Source: Limnohabitans sp. 2KL-27 (GTDB lineage Bacteria; Pseudomonadota; Gammaproteobacteria; Burkholderiales; Burkholderiaceae_C). Taken from it: a stretch of DNA of 64,000 bases. Below the pieces are notes generated by a model. The model had not been told where the DNA came from. It made no database searches and saw only the letters and a program-made list of their open reading frames with translations. Position numbers and translations under genes: made by a program. Below, one piece after another: positions 9,158 through 17,802 of the stretch (the first letter of the stretch is position 1; each line of letters starts with the position of its first letter). Location of the stretch: contig NZ_CXOP01000002.1 in the NCBI RefSeq assembly GCF_001269345.1, positions 1,550,853 to 1,614,852 on the forward strand, in the 5' to 3' direction.

Positions 9158-10135
9158 ATGCTGAGCCGCACTGCCGACCACTTGTTTTGGATGTCCCGCT
9201 ACATGGAGCGCGCTGAGAACACGGCCCGCATGCTCAATGTGAGCTATGAGACCTCGCTGTTGCCCCAATCAGCGGCGGCTGTCGAAGCCGGTTGGGAGGG
9301 CATTTTGTCCATCAGCGAGTTGCTGCCCTTGTATTTGGCGCAGTACAAAAGCATCACGCCGCGCGATGTGATGGCTTTCATGGTCAAAAACGAGAACAAC
9401 CCCTCGTCCATCTTGTCGTGTCTGCGCGCTGCGCGAGAAAACGCCCGCGCCGTTCGGGGCACACTCACCACCGAGGTGTGGGAAACCCAAAACCAGACTT
9501 GGTTGGAAGTGAACCGCATGCTCAAAAGCGGCGAGTTCGAGCGCGATCCGGGCCAGTTCTTCGAGTGGGTCAAGTTCCGTTCGCACCTCTCGCGTGGCGT
9601 TACGGTGGGCACCATGCTGATGGACGAGTCGCTGTACTTCATGCGCATGGGCACCTTCTTGGAGCGGGCCGACAACACCGCGCGCCTGGTCGATGTGAAG
9701 TTCCACGCCATGCAAAGCGACTTTTTCGGAGCCCCGCAATACGGTGCGCCCGAGACGGAGAGCGCGCAGGAATATGACTTCTACCACTGGAGCGCGATCT
9801 TGCGCAGCGTCAGCGGCTTTGAGGTCTACCGCAAGGTCTACCGCGATGTGATCCGCCCGGAGCGGGTGGCCGAGTTGCTGATCCTGCGCCCGGACATGCC
9901 GCGTTCATTGCACGCCAGCCTGAACGAAGTCCTGTCGAACTTGAAATTGGTCTCGCACGATGCCGACAGCGACACGCTGCGCCACGCGGGGCGCTTGCGT
10001 GCGGAGCTGGCTTTCGGGCGCATTGACGAAATTCTGGCCACGGGCCTGCACGCGTACCTCACCCAGTTTCTGGAGCGGGTGAATGTGCTGGGCGGACGCA
10101 TCAGCCGCGAGTTCCTGATGCCGCAAGCGGCTTGA
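9158..10135 (+). CDS. Alpha-E domain protein (COG2307/DUF403)
   Basis: A 325-residue all-helical protein beginning MLSRTADHLFWMSRYMERAENTAR, the hallmark N-terminus of alpha-E proteins. Arg-rich and acidic helices follow, for example SLYFMRMGTFLERADNTARL near residue 160. Alpha-E proteins occur with COG2308 ATP-grasp and transglutaminase proteins and are thought to form part of the same amide-bond-forming system; biochemistry is lacking. ATG 9158 is chosen because of the upstream AAGGA and because conservation begins there; an earlier in-frame ATG at 9119 lies inside the hairpin repeat. It ends 45 nt from the convergent xthA. Confidence 0.92.
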   Translation: MLSRTADHLFWMSRYMERAENTARMLNVSYETSLLPQSAAAVEAGWEGILSISELLPLYLAQYKSITPRDVMAFMVKNENNPSSILSCLRAARENARAVRGTLTTEVWETQNQTWLEVNRMLKSGEFERDPGQFFEWVKFRSHLSRGVTVGTMLMDESLYFMRMGTFLERADNTARLVDVKFHAMQSDFFGAPQYGAPETESAQEYDFYHWSAILRSVSGFEVYRKVYRDVIRPERVAELLILRPDMPRSLHASLNEVLSNLKLVSHDADSDTLRHAGRLRAELAFGRIDEILATGLHAYLTQFLERVNVLGGRISREFLMPQAA

Positions 10136-10180
10136 TCGTCGACGAAGCGCCCACCTGCTGGCCGGGCGAATTGTGGATTA

Positions 10181-10975
10181 TCACTCGCTCAACATCAGCA
10201 CCACCGGCGCATGGTCGCTGGGGCGTTCGTTCTTGCGGGGTGCCCGGTCGATGGTGCAAGCGCTGGCGCGGGCCTTGAGGGCCTGAGAAATCAAGATGTG
10301 GTCAATGCGCAAGCCCCGATTGCGGCGAAACGCAAATTCGCGGTAATCCCACCAGCTGTAGCTTTTTTCGGGCTGCTCAAAAAGCCGGAAACTGTCGGTC
10401 AGGCCCAGATCGATCAGGTCCTGCAGCTTTTCGCGCTCGGCCACCGTGCAATGGATGGTGTCCTTCAGGCCGACCGGGTCCCACATGTCGAGTTCGTCAA
10501 AGGTGATGTTGAAGTCCCCTGTGAGCACCAGTTGGGCGTGGCGCGTCATTTCGCTTTGCACCCAATCGCGCAGGGCGTCGAGCCAGCGCATTTTGTAAAC
10601 AAACTTGTCGCTGTCTGGCGCCTGGCCGTTGGGGAAATACGCGCCAATCACCCGCACCGTGCCGCCCACGCCGTCGGGGTAGGTGGCCGCAATCACGCGC
10701 GACATATCGTCTTCAAAACCGGGGATGTTTTTGACCACATCCAGGCCTTCGGCCTGAGAGATGAGCGCCACACCGTTGTAGGTTTTTTGACCGAACCAAT
10801 GCGCTTGGTAGCCCGCCTCTTGGAAGGCAGAAATGGGGAATTTGTCATCGGTGAGTTTGAGCTCTTGCAAGGCCAGCACGTCGATGCCGCCCGACTCTTT
10901 TTGTGCAGCCAACCAGTCCAACACTTGGGGCAGGCGGACCGACAGCGAGTTGACATTCCAAGTGGCAATTTTCAT
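10181..10975 (-). CDS. xthA: Exodeoxyribonuclease III
   Basis: A 264-residue AP endonuclease/3'-5' exonuclease of base-excision repair, of usual family length. Catalytic landmarks are visible: N7 in MKIATWNVNSLSVR, the metal-binding E38 in LQELKLTDDKFP, the TGDFNIT loop near residue 150 and the terminal SDHAPVVL catalytic His. It is the last gene of a four-gene minus-strand run (thyA, folA, DUF4337, xthA), starting 7 nt after the DUF4337 stop, so it is probably translated from the thyA transcript. It is convergent with the alpha-E gene. Confidence 0.96.
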   Translation of the reverse strand: MKIATWNVNSLSVRLPQVLDWLAAQKESGGIDVLALQELKLTDDKFPISAFQEAGYQAHWFGQKTYNGVALISQAEGLDVVKNIPGFEDDMSRVIAATYPDGVGGTVRVIGAYFPNGQAPDSDKFVYKMRWLDALRDWVQSEMTRHAQLVLTGDFNITFDELDMWDPVGLKDTIHCTVAEREKLQDLIDLGLTDSFRLFEQPEKSYSWWDYREFAFRRNRGLRIDHILISQALKARASACTIDRAPRKNERPSDHAPVVLMLSE

Positions 10976-10982
10976 GCGGGTC

Positions 10983-11567
10983 TCAAATATGAAAGGCCGC
11001 CAAAGCGCCCACGCCCACGCCGATCACACCCGCGCCGTACATCACGTATTCCAACCATTTCTTTTTGGACAACAGGGCAATCGCGGCCATGGCAATTGCC
11101 ACTTGCAGCACAGTGGTGGCCTGTGCCCAGCGGTGGTGCTGGTGCATTTGTTCGTCGGACTGTTTGTCCCAGTGTTGGGATTCGGCCTCCAGCTTTTCAG
11201 CAGCCGCCTTGATCTCGGCTTTTTCGCCCTTGTAGCGCTTGATTTCGTCCTGGTAAAACTCTTTTTTGGATGGGGTCAACTCCATTGCCAACTCACTCAG
11301 GTTTTGCTTGCTGCTTTTGGCCTGGTAATAGTTCCACTGGTTGGATGCCTCGGTCTTCTTGATGGCCGCGTTGTTTTTGTAAAGGCCCGCATTGGCCTGT
11401 GTGGCGCCGCCCATGTAGCCAAACAGGGCCCCCACGGTGGCAATAATGGCGGTGAACATGGCGATCGAGCTGGTGTGGCTGTCGCCATGGCTCCCATGCC
11501 CGCCTTGTGCGGCATGCTCCAGCTCATGGTCGTGCGGTCCGTGGACGTGGAAACCGTGTCCTGACAT
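10983..11567 (-). CDS. DUF4337 family membrane protein
   Basis: A 194-residue protein with a His-rich N-terminus (MSGHGFHVHGPHDHE and onward, about residues 1-32), a hydrophobic segment near residues 35-55, a charged helical middle rich in Lys/Glu (about 85-135), and two C-terminal hydrophobic segments ending GALAAFHI. The architecture matches the DUF4337 family, which has no established function. The start at 11567 is chosen for the conserved MSGHG-type N-terminus; the frame is open further upstream but overlaps folA. It sits between folA (10-nt gap) and xthA (7-nt gap). Confidence 0.8.
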   Translation of the reverse strand: MSGHGFHVHGPHDHELEHAAQGGHGSHGDSHTSSIAMFTAIIATVGALFGYMGGATQANAGLYKNNAAIKKTEASNQWNYYQAKSSKQNLSELAMELTPSKKEFYQDEIKRYKGEKAEIKAAAEKLEAESQHWDKQSDEQMHQHHRWAQATTVLQVAIAMAAIALLSKKKWLEYVMYGAGVIGVGVGALAAFHI

Positions 11568-11577
11568 GGCGTGTTCC

Positions 11578-12066
11578 TTAAATGACGTTTTGGTAAGAGA
11601 CGAAGCTGAAGGCCAGCCCGTTCGCCGCCAGATGCGATTCGCGCTGAATTTCGGTCCAGCCTGCGCCCAATTCGGGACCGAAGGCATCGCCTTCAAAGTC
11701 GGCGTCGATCTCCGTCACCACCGCCGTGCTGGCCAGGGGCTCGGCTTGGCGGTAGATCTCGGCGCCGCCCATGATCCAGGCGTCTGGCGCATCTGCGCAA
11801 AGTTGCCGGGCTTCTTCGAGGGAGGCTGCGCGTTGTGCGCCATCGGCGCGCCAATCGGCCTGACGGGTCACGACGATGTTGACCCGACCGGGCAGGGGGC
11901 GAAAGCGGGCAGGCAGCGAGTCCCAGGTCTTACGGCCCATGATGACCGGTTGCCCCAGCGTGACGCGCTTGAAATGCGCCAGGTCTTCGGGCAGATGCCA
12001 GGGAATTTGGTTGTCCTTGCCAATCACGCCATTGCGGGCGCGGGCGTAAATCAGGTGCAACTTCAT
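11578..12066 (-). CDS. folA: Dihydrofolate reductase
   Basis: A 162-residue NADPH-dependent dihydrofolate reductase that regenerates tetrahydrofolate consumed by thymidylate synthase. Family motifs include NGVIGKDNQIPWHLPEDL, with the catalytic acid D28, then VIMGRKTWDSLP and WIMGGAEIY near residue 110. ATG 12066 gives the standard N-terminus MKLHLIYA. The gene begins 11 nt after the thyA stop, the classical thyA-folA operon arrangement. Confidence 0.97.
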   Translation of the reverse strand: MKLHLIYARARNGVIGKDNQIPWHLPEDLAHFKRVTLGQPVIMGRKTWDSLPARFRPLPGRVNIVVTRQADWRADGAQRAASLEEARQLCADAPDAWIMGGAEIYRQAEPLASTAVVTEIDADFEGDAFGPELGAGWTEIQRESHLAANGLAFSFVSYQNVI

Positions 12067-12077
12067 CTGGCGGTCAC

Positions 12078-12917
12078 TCACACCGCCACAGGGGCCTTGA
12101 TGGTCGGGTGGCATTCGTAGCCCACGACCTCGAAGTCTTCGAATTCGTAATCCAAAATCGAAGCGGGCTTGCGTTGGATGTTGAGCGTGGGGTAGGCCAT
12201 GGGCGCGCGGCTCAGTTGCAGCTCGACCTGTTCGTGGTGGTTGCTGTAAATGTGGCAGTCGCCCCCGGTCCAGATGAAATCGCCCACGTCCATGTCGCAT
12301 TGCTGGGCCACCATGTGGGTGAGCAGGGCATAACTGGCGATGTTGAAGGGCACGCCCAAAAAGATGTCGGCGCTGCGCTGGTACAGCTGGCAGCTGAGTT
12401 TGGGCTTGTCGCCCGCCTTTTGAGGAGGCGCCACATAAAACTGGAAGAAGGCGTGGCAGGGCATCAGCGCCATCTGGTCGAGCTCGGCCACGTTCCAGGC
12501 GCTCACGATGATGCGGCGCGAATCGGGGTTGTTTTTGAGCGTGTCCATGACCTGCTGGATCTGGTCGATGTGCCCGCCGCTGGGGGTGGGCCAGCTGCGC
12601 CACTGCACGCCATACACGGGGCCCAGCGAGCCATCTTCACGCGCCCATTCGTCCCAAATGGTGCAACCGCGCTCTTGCAACCATTTCACATTGCTGTCAC
12701 CGCGCAAAAACCACAGCAACTCCACGATGATGGCCCGCAAAAAGACCTTCTTGGTGGTGACCAGCGGAAAGCCCTCGTTCAGGTCAAACCGCATCTGGTG
12801 GCCGAACACGCTGCGCGTGCCGGTACCGGTGCGGTCGCCCTTTTGCACGCCCGTCGTGTAGACGTGGCGCATGAAGTCTTCGTATTGGCTGCGGATGGGG
12901 TGGGCTGGGATGCTCAT
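12078..12917 (-). CDS. thyA: Thymidylate synthase (ThyA type)
   Basis: A 279-residue folate-dependent thymidylate synthase converting dUMP to dTMP. The catalytic C154 lies in [13 protein letters not shown], and [13 protein letters not shown] near residue 27 binds phosphate. It is slightly longer than the 264-residue E. coli enzyme, with a small insertion after FYVAPPQ. ATG 12917 ([15 protein letters not shown]) is chosen; ATG 12941 in frame is possible but adds non-conserved residues. It is the first gene of the thyA-folA-DUF4337-xthA run. The 227-nt region upstream is shared with the divergent flagellin gene and presumably holds both promoters. Confidence 0.97.
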   Translation of the reverse strand: MSIPAHPIRSQYEDFMRHVYTTGVQKGDRTGTGTRSVFGHQMRFDLNEGFPLVTTKKVFLRAIIVELLWFLRGDSNVKWLQERGCTIWDEWAREDGSLGPVYGVQWRSWPTPSGGHIDQIQQVMDTLKNNPDSRRIIVSAWNVAELDQMALMPCHAFFQFYVAPPQKAGDKPKLSCQLYQRSADIFLGVPFNIASYALLTHMVAQQCDMDVGDFIWTGGDCHIYSNHHEQVELQLSRAPMAYPTLNIQRKPASILDYEFEDFEVVGYECHPTIKAPVAV

Positions 12918-13055
12918 GGGTGGGAAGTTTACGACATGCATTCTGCGGTTCTGCACGTGGTTTGTCATCGCCATGCAAAGCCAAACTTGGAAATAAAAAA
13001 CTTGAGGCTTGGCAAGTGTAAATCGTGAAAATGGTGAAAACAGCGTAAAAAGCCC

Positions 13056-13082
13056 TAAAGTTTTCGCAAATGCAGCATTGAG
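13056..13082 (+). promoter_or_regulatory. Possible sigma-28 promoter of the flagellin gene
   Basis: TAAAGTTT at 13056-13063 matches the flagellar sigma-28 -35 consensus exactly. The region 11 nt downstream (GCATTGAG, 13075-13082) is only a weak match to GCCGATAA. It lies about 63 nt upstream of the flagellin start, a sensible distance. The call rests mainly on the -35 element. Confidence 0.4.
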
Positions 13083-13144
13083 CACTTATCGTTGGGCCCA
13101 GCGGCAAAAAATTGCCGCTTCCATTGCAGGCAAGGAGGCGCCCC

Positions 13145-13966
13145 ATGCAAATCAGCTCGATCCAAAATTCCCTGACGGCCATCATGAGCATGCACACCGC
13201 CCAGTCCGCGGTCGCCAAAGCCTCGGAGCGGATCAGCACCGGTTTGCGCGTGAACAGTGCGGCGGATGACCCGGCGGGCGCTGGCGTGGCCAACAAACTC
13301 AAAGTCCAAGTGGGTTCGTTTTCGAAAGTCTTGGACAATCTCAGCCAAGGCACGGGCATCGTCCAGGTGGTGGACGATTCTTTGACGCAAATGGTGGATG
13401 CTCTGTCCTCCTTGCGGGTGGCATCCGTCGCCTCAATGGGCACCTTGTCGACCGATGACCGGAACATGTACCAGACGCAGGTCGATGAATACCTGGCGGT
13501 GATCGACAGCATCTCCAGCAACGCGATGTGGAATGGTGAATCGCTGATGAGCGACGAGGTCACCAAGAGCATTCAAAGCGGCATCAATTCGGGTGATACC
13601 ACCAGTTTGAGCCTGGAAGAAATGACGGTTTCTTCTTTGTCACTCACTGAATTAAGCGTCGCAAGCACGAGCGATGCTGACGCGTCGGTGGAATTGATCG
13701 ATACGGCCATCGGCACAGTGTCCAATTACCAGTCGTATATCGGGGCGATGGAGAATGTGCTGGACATTCAGAGCAATGTGGCGACCAGCAACATCACCAA
13801 TTACTCAACGGCCTATGGCCACATCATGAACGCCGATATGGCCCAGGAGACGTCCAATCTCGCTTCTGCACAGATCCAGCGGGACGCGGCCACGGCCATG
13901 CTGGCCCAATCCCACACCATGAACAAGGAACTGGTGGCTTACTTGCTCATGTCCGGTATGTCTTGA
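13145..13966 (+). CDS. Short solitary flagellin
   Basis: A 273-residue flagellin with only the conserved terminal D0/D1 regions and almost no central domain. The N-terminal part (MQISSIQNSLTAIMSMHTAQ, then RISTGLRVNSAADDPAG) and the C-terminal helix (MAQETSNLASAQIQRDAATAMLAQS) are recognisable. The C-terminus ends LVAYLLMSGMS instead of the usual ...LLR, and the N-terminus lacks the common MxxINTN start. The central linker (about residues 135-195) is Ser/Thr-rich. The start has a strong Shine-Dalgarno (AAGGAGG, 13131-13137). No other flagellar gene is in the window, so it is an orphan; it could encode a minor or alternative filament subunit. Confidence 0.85.
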   Translation: MQISSIQNSLTAIMSMHTAQSAVAKASERISTGLRVNSAADDPAGAGVANKLKVQVGSFSKVLDNLSQGTGIVQVVDDSLTQMVDALSSLRVASVASMGTLSTDDRNMYQTQVDEYLAVIDSISSNAMWNGESLMSDEVTKSIQSGINSGDTTSLSLEEMTVSSLSLTELSVASTSDADASVELIDTAIGTVSNYQSYIGAMENVLDIQSNVATSNITNYSTAYGHIMNADMAQETSNLASAQIQRDAATAMLAQSHTMNKELVAYLLMSGMS

Positions 13967-13967
13967 T

Positions 13968-14186
13968 TCATTGCACCCGGATGATGCGCCAACCGCGGTC
14001 CATCTTGCGGAATGTGAATTTGCGGTCCAGGTTTCTGGACCGGATCATGTAATAGGACAAGGTGCGCAGACTTTGCGCCTGTTTAAACTCCGTGCAGAAG
14101 ATGCTCTCGCCGATTTCAAGCGAAGAAAGTGTGGCGATGTGGGAATGCAGCCGGATGCTGTCCAGCTCGACCCGCTCGATGATCAT
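13968..14186 (-). CDS. Small hypothetical protein next to the flagellin gene
   Basis: A 72-residue frame starting [13 protein letters not shown], with an AGAAAGG Shine-Dalgarno about 8 nt upstream. An extended start at 14261 (97 residues) is possible but has a poorer signal. The product is basic towards its C-terminus ([19 protein letters not shown]) and carries no domain I recognise. It is convergent with the flagellin gene, the two stops lying 1 nt apart. It may be flagellum-associated by position only. Confidence 0.5.
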   Translation of the reverse strand: MIIERVELDSIRLHSHIATLSSLEIGESIFCTEFKQAQSLRTLSYYMIRSRNLDRKFTFRKMDRGWRIIRVQ

Positions 14187-14313
14187 GGAAGTGACCTTTC
14201 TGTAAGTATTGACAAAATCGGCACCGCCAGAAAAATCTTGAGCGTTTTTCGAAAAAATCACAAATACGCTGCGTCCGCACAGCGCTGGCAGGTCACTGGC
14301 AAGCCAGAGGCAC

Positions 14314-15756
14314 TCAGCCCAGCACCCGACCCGGGTTGAGCAGGTTCTGCGGGTCGAGCGCCTGTTTGACCGCCCGCATCATGGCCAGCGCCGTGGGGTC
14401 TTTGTAGTGTGGGAGCTTGTGGACTTTCTGCTCACCCACGCCGTGTTCGGCACTGATGGACCCGCCAAAGCGTTTGACCTGGTCAAACACCCACGTGTTC
14501 ACCTGGTCTTCGAATTCGCGCAAAAAGGCAGGGCCATCGGCGCCTTCGGGCGCTTGTACGTTGTAGTGCAGGTTGCCGTCGCCCAGGTGCCCAAAGTCCA
14601 CCATGCGCACGCCGGGCACCTTTTGGGCGAGCAAGGCGTCGGTCTCGGCCACAAAAGCTGGAATGCGCGAGACCGGGATGCTGATGTCGTGTTTGATGTT
14701 CAGGCCTTCGGTGGCCTGCGCCATCGTGATGCTTTCGCGGATGTGCCACAGGCCTTTGGCCTGCATCAGGTTTTCCGCCACCACGGCGTCGGTCACGCAG
14801 CCTTGTTCCAGCGCAGCCTCGAGCAGGGCTTCAAACTGTCCTCGGGCGTGGCTTTCGCTTTCGCTGTCTGAGTTCTCCAGCAACACGCACCAAGGGGTGC
14901 CTTTCCAAAGAGGCACGCGCAGTTGCGGGTAGTGTTTGTCCACCAAACTCAGGGCGAACTGGCCCATGACTTCAAAGCCCGTCAGGCCCGGCCCCAGGCG
15001 CTGGTGGGCCAGGCCCAGCAGTTTCACGGCCGCTTCCATGCTGGGTACGGCGGCCCAAGCGGTCAGTTGGGCTGCAGGCTGGGGGTAAAGTTTCATGGTG
15101 GCAGCGGTGATGATGCCCAGCGTGCCTTCGCTGCCGATCATCAAATTGCGCAGGTCATAACCCGTGTTGTCTTTGCGCAGGCCAGACAGGCCATGCCAGA
15201 CCTCGCCTTGGGCGGTCACGACTTCCAGGCCCAGGCACAGCTCGCGGGTGTTGCCATAGCGCACCACCTGAGTGCCACCCGCGTTGGTGCCCAAGTTGCC
15301 GCCGATCGTGCAGCTGCCTTCGGCCCCCAGACTCAGGGGGAACAAAAATCCCGCAGCTTCAGAGGCAGCCTGCAGATTTTGCAGCACGCAACCGGCTTCC
15401 ACCGTGATGGTGAGGTTGGCCGGGTCGATGGCACGAACGGCGTTCATGCGGGTCATGCTCAACACAATTTGTGTGCCCGAGCCGTCGGGCACGCCGCCCA
15501 CCACCAGCCCAGTGTTGCCGCCTTGCGGCACGATGGGGGTGTTGGCGGCTGCACAAGCTTTGACCACAGCGGCCACTTGGGCTGTGTCTCCCGGACGCAC
15601 CACGGCCAGGGCGCGACCTTTGACGCGTTTGCGCCAGTCTTGCTCCCAGGGGCTCAAGTCGGCACCCGGGTCACCGTGGGTGAGCACGTTGGCGGGGCCA
15701 CAAATTTGGCGCAGTTCGGCAATCAGGGCTTCTTGGGCGAGGGACAAATCGGTCAT
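14314..15756 (-). CDS. FAD-linked oxidase, GlcD/D-lactate dehydrogenase family
   Basis: A 480-residue flavoprotein with an N-terminal FAD-binding PCMH domain ([23 protein letters not shown] and [10 protein letters not shown], residues about 50-170) and a C-terminal FAD-oxidase domain ending near [11 protein letters not shown] and LLNPGRVL. Such enzymes oxidise D-2-hydroxy acids (D-lactate, glycolate or D-2-hydroxyglutarate), passing electrons to an acceptor other than oxygen. No iron-sulphur partner (GlcF) is adjacent, so a stand-alone D-lactate or D-2-hydroxyglutarate dehydrogenase is likelier than glycolate oxidase. ATG 15756 ([11 protein letters not shown]) is preferred over an upstream in-frame start overlapping the DUF2069 gene. 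Confidence 0.88.
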   Translation of the reverse strand: MTDLSLAQEALIAELRQICGPANVLTHGDPGADLSPWEQDWRKRVKGRALAVVRPGDTAQVAAVVKACAAANTPIVPQGGNTGLVVGGVPDGSGTQIVLSMTRMNAVRAIDPANLTITVEAGCVLQNLQAASEAAGFLFPLSLGAEGSCTIGGNLGTNAGGTQVVRYGNTRELCLGLEVVTAQGEVWHGLSGLRKDNTGYDLRNLMIGSEGTLGIITAATMKLYPQPAAQLTAWAAVPSMEAAVKLLGLAHQRLGPGLTGFEVMGQFALSLVDKHYPQLRVPLWKGTPWCVLLENSDSESESHARGQFEALLEAALEQGCVTDAVVAENLMQAKGLWHIRESITMAQATEGLNIKHDISIPVSRIPAFVAETDALLAQKVPGVRMVDFGHLGDGNLHYNVQAPEGADGPAFLREFEDQVNTWVFDQVKRFGGSISAEHGVGEQKVHKLPHYKDPTALAMMRAVKQALDPQNLLNPGRVLG

Positions 15757-15779
15757 GGACACGGGGGTGCAGGTGGCGT

Positions 15780-16187
15780 TCAGTCGCGGGGGACGGGCAC
15801 AAAGTTGCCCGTGGCCTTGGCGGCCTTGAAGCGGATGCGCACATGCAGCGCGCAAGCAACAAACAAGGTGGTACACAACAGGGTTTGCATGCCAGCCAGG
15901 GCGTTCGCAGGCCAGGGGTCACCCCATGCGCGCACCACGCCTTCAATGAAGTACAGCCAGACCAGCATGCTGACCCAGCGGTAGGTGTACATGCGGTTTT
16001 TGAGCAGGCCGGCCAGAGGAACGCAAAGCGGCAAGACCTTGATGGCCCACCAGGAGCCCCCCGGACGCAAGGGGGCCAGCCAAAGTTCCCAGGCCAAGCC
16101 CAAAACGATGAGGCCGAGCAGGCTGCTCACGGCCATCCAGCGGGTGAAATCGACGCCAGCGGGTTTGTTTTCTGTGTTGGTGTTCAT
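15780..16187 (-). CDS. DUF2069 family inner-membrane protein
   Basis: A 135-residue protein with four hydrophobic stretches and the DUF2069 signature GLLKNRMYTYRWVSMLVWLY in the middle. Function is unknown in the family. It lies 23 nt upstream of the FAD-oxidase gene on the same strand and is divergent from the YihY gene, with only 21 nt between the two start codons, so at least one promoter must lie inside the opposing coding sequence. Confidence 0.88.
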   Translation of the reverse strand: MNTNTENKPAGVDFTRWMAVSSLLGLIVLGLAWELWLAPLRPGGSWWAIKVLPLCVPLAGLLKNRMYTYRWVSMLVWLYFIEGVVRAWGDPWPANALAGMQTLLCTTLFVACALHVRIRFKAAKATGNFVPVPRD

Positions 16188-16208
16188 TGCGGTGGCATCA
16201 TACCGGGC

Positions 16209-17456
16209 ATGCCTTCCTCCTTGTCCCCTCCCTCATTCAGAGCCCATGCTGCCCTTTGGTGGCAAGAATTGTTGGTTTTTCCATGGCGTCAGATGGCGGG
16301 CGTCTTGGCCGAGCGCTTTCGCGATGCCCGATTGGGCGTGAGCGCCAGCTCGCTCACCTTCACCACCGTGCTGGCCTTGGTGCCCCTGTTTGCGGTGGGT
16401 CTGGCCGTGTTTGCCGCGTTCCCGGTGTTTGGCAAGTTTCAAGACACGATCCAGCGTTGGTTGATCGAGAGTTTGGTGCCTGAGAGCATTGCCCGCCAGG
16501 TGCTGAGCTATTTGACACAGTTTTCGCGCAAAGCCAGCCGTCTGGGTTCGGTGGGTTTGGTGGCGGTGTTGATGTCGGCCGTGTTTTTGATGGTCACGAT
16601 CGAGCGCACTTTGGGCCAGATTTGGGGCTTGCAGCGGCAGCGGCCTTTCGCGCAAAGGGTCTTGCTGTACTGGTCGGCCATCACCTTAGGGCCTTTGTTT
16701 TTGGGGGCCAGCCTGGCCATCACCTCGTACGTGGTCACCGCCTCGCGCGATGTGGTGGATGTCTTGCCGGGTTCCATTCGGTGGTTGCTCGACAGTTTTG
16801 AGTTTTTGCTGCTCACGGCCTGTGTGAGTGGGCTGTACTTTTATGTGCCCTATACCCGTGTGCGCTGGCGGCATGCCATCACGGCAGGTTTCTTGGTGGC
16901 AGGGGCGCTGGAGTTGGCCAAAAAAGGCATGGCCGTTTACCTGCTGCAGGTGCCGACCTATTCGCTGATTTACGGCGCATTTGCTGCGCTGCCGATTTTG
17001 TTGGTCTGGATTTATGTGACTTGGCTGCTGGTGCTGTTGGGCGCAGTGCTGGCTGCCAGTTTGCCCGAATTGGGCCGCCAAGAGTGGCGCAAGCCAGACG
17101 GTGCGGGCTGGACCTTCCGGCTGGCGTTGGAGGTCTTGGCCGAGTTGAATGCAGCCAAAGCGTCAGAACGCCGGGGTTTGAGCACCGACGAGATGGCCGT
17201 GCGTTTGCGGGTGGAACTGAGCGAGTTGCGACAGGTTTTGGAGGTGTTGCAAAGCCTCGATTGGGTGGGCCGACTCACTGAGCAAAGTGATCGTGGGCAG
17301 GCACGGCAAGTGCTGCTGATCGACCCTGCCCAAGTGAACGTGTCCCCGCTGGCCGATCGCCTGCTGGTCTTGCGGGGGCCTGGGGCCGATCTGGTCTGGC
17401 GGCACACCGGACTGGAGCACATTCGGCTGTCAGCTTTGTTGCCTGAAAAGCCCTGA
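16209..17456 (+). CDS. YihY/BrkB (UPF0761) family membrane protein
   Basis: A 415-residue protein with six membrane helices in the first 290 residues and the family motif SASSLTFTTVLALVPLFAVGLAVF near residue 40. A cytoplasmic C-terminal region (about 295-415) resembles a winged-helix-like segment (STDEMAVRLRVELSELRQVLE). BrkB-type proteins were once called tRNA-processing ribonuclease BN, wrongly; their membrane role is unresolved. ATG 16209 gives the standard N-terminus; no strong Shine-Dalgarno is visible. It is convergent with the Mpo1-like gene (3-nt gap). Confidence 0.9.
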   Translation: MPSSLSPPSFRAHAALWWQELLVFPWRQMAGVLAERFRDARLGVSASSLTFTTVLALVPLFAVGLAVFAAFPVFGKFQDTIQRWLIESLVPESIARQVLSYLTQFSRKASRLGSVGLVAVLMSAVFLMVTIERTLGQIWGLQRQRPFAQRVLLYWSAITLGPLFLGASLAITSYVVTASRDVVDVLPGSIRWLLDSFEFLLLTACVSGLYFYVPYTRVRWRHAITAGFLVAGALELAKKGMAVYLLQVPTYSLIYGAFAALPILLVWIYVTWLLVLLGAVLAASLPELGRQEWRKPDGAGWTFRLALEVLAELNAAKASERRGLSTDEMAVRLRVELSELRQVLEVLQSLDWVGRLTEQSDRGQARQVLLIDPAQVNVSPLADRLLVLRGPGADLVWRHTGLEHIRLSALLPEKP

Positions 17457-17459
17457 GTC

Positions 17460-17783
17460 CTAAAAGCTCACACGACCGCGCCACATGTCGCGGTACATCA
17501 CCCAGTCCCCCATGAAGCTGTAGAGCGGGCGCTTGAAGCTGGCGGGCTTGTTTTTCTCGAACACAAAGTGCCCGATCCAGGCGCAGCCATAGCCACACAC
17601 CAGCCCGTACAAAAAATACTGGGGTTTGCCGGTGATCGCCAGCATGGCCAAACAGATCAGGGACAAGGTGCTGCCTACAAAGTGCAAGCGGCGGCAGATG
17701 CGGTTGTTGTGCTCGCTCAGGTAAAAAGGGTAGAACTCGGCAAAACTGGCGTGCCGGGGTGCGGGTGTTTCAGCGGGGTTCAT
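17460..17783 (-). CDS. Mpo1-like protein (DUF962)
   Basis: A 107-residue membrane protein with the DUF962 pattern: FYPFYLSEHNN, LHFVGSTLSL, IGHFVFEKNKPASF and SFMGDWVMYRDM. Yeast Mpo1 is an iron-dependent dioxygenase that shortens 2-hydroxy fatty acids by one carbon; the conserved His/Glu residues are present here, so a related activity is possible but not shown. ATG 17783 has a consensus Shine-Dalgarno (AGGAGG) 7 nt upstream. It is the last gene after the P450 gene (19-nt gap). Confidence 0.85.
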   Translation of the reverse strand: MNPAETPAPRHASFAEFYPFYLSEHNNRICRRLHFVGSTLSLICLAMLAITGKPQYFLYGLVCGYGCAWIGHFVFEKNKPASFKRPLYSFMGDWVMYRDMWRGRVSF

Positions 17784-17802
17784 GGCGGGCCTCCTGGGGG
17801 TG

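Noticed and set aside
7586..9268. 560-codon frame antisense to the ATP-grasp gene
   Set aside because: Same mirror-frame artefact; the plus strand encodes a clear conserved protein.
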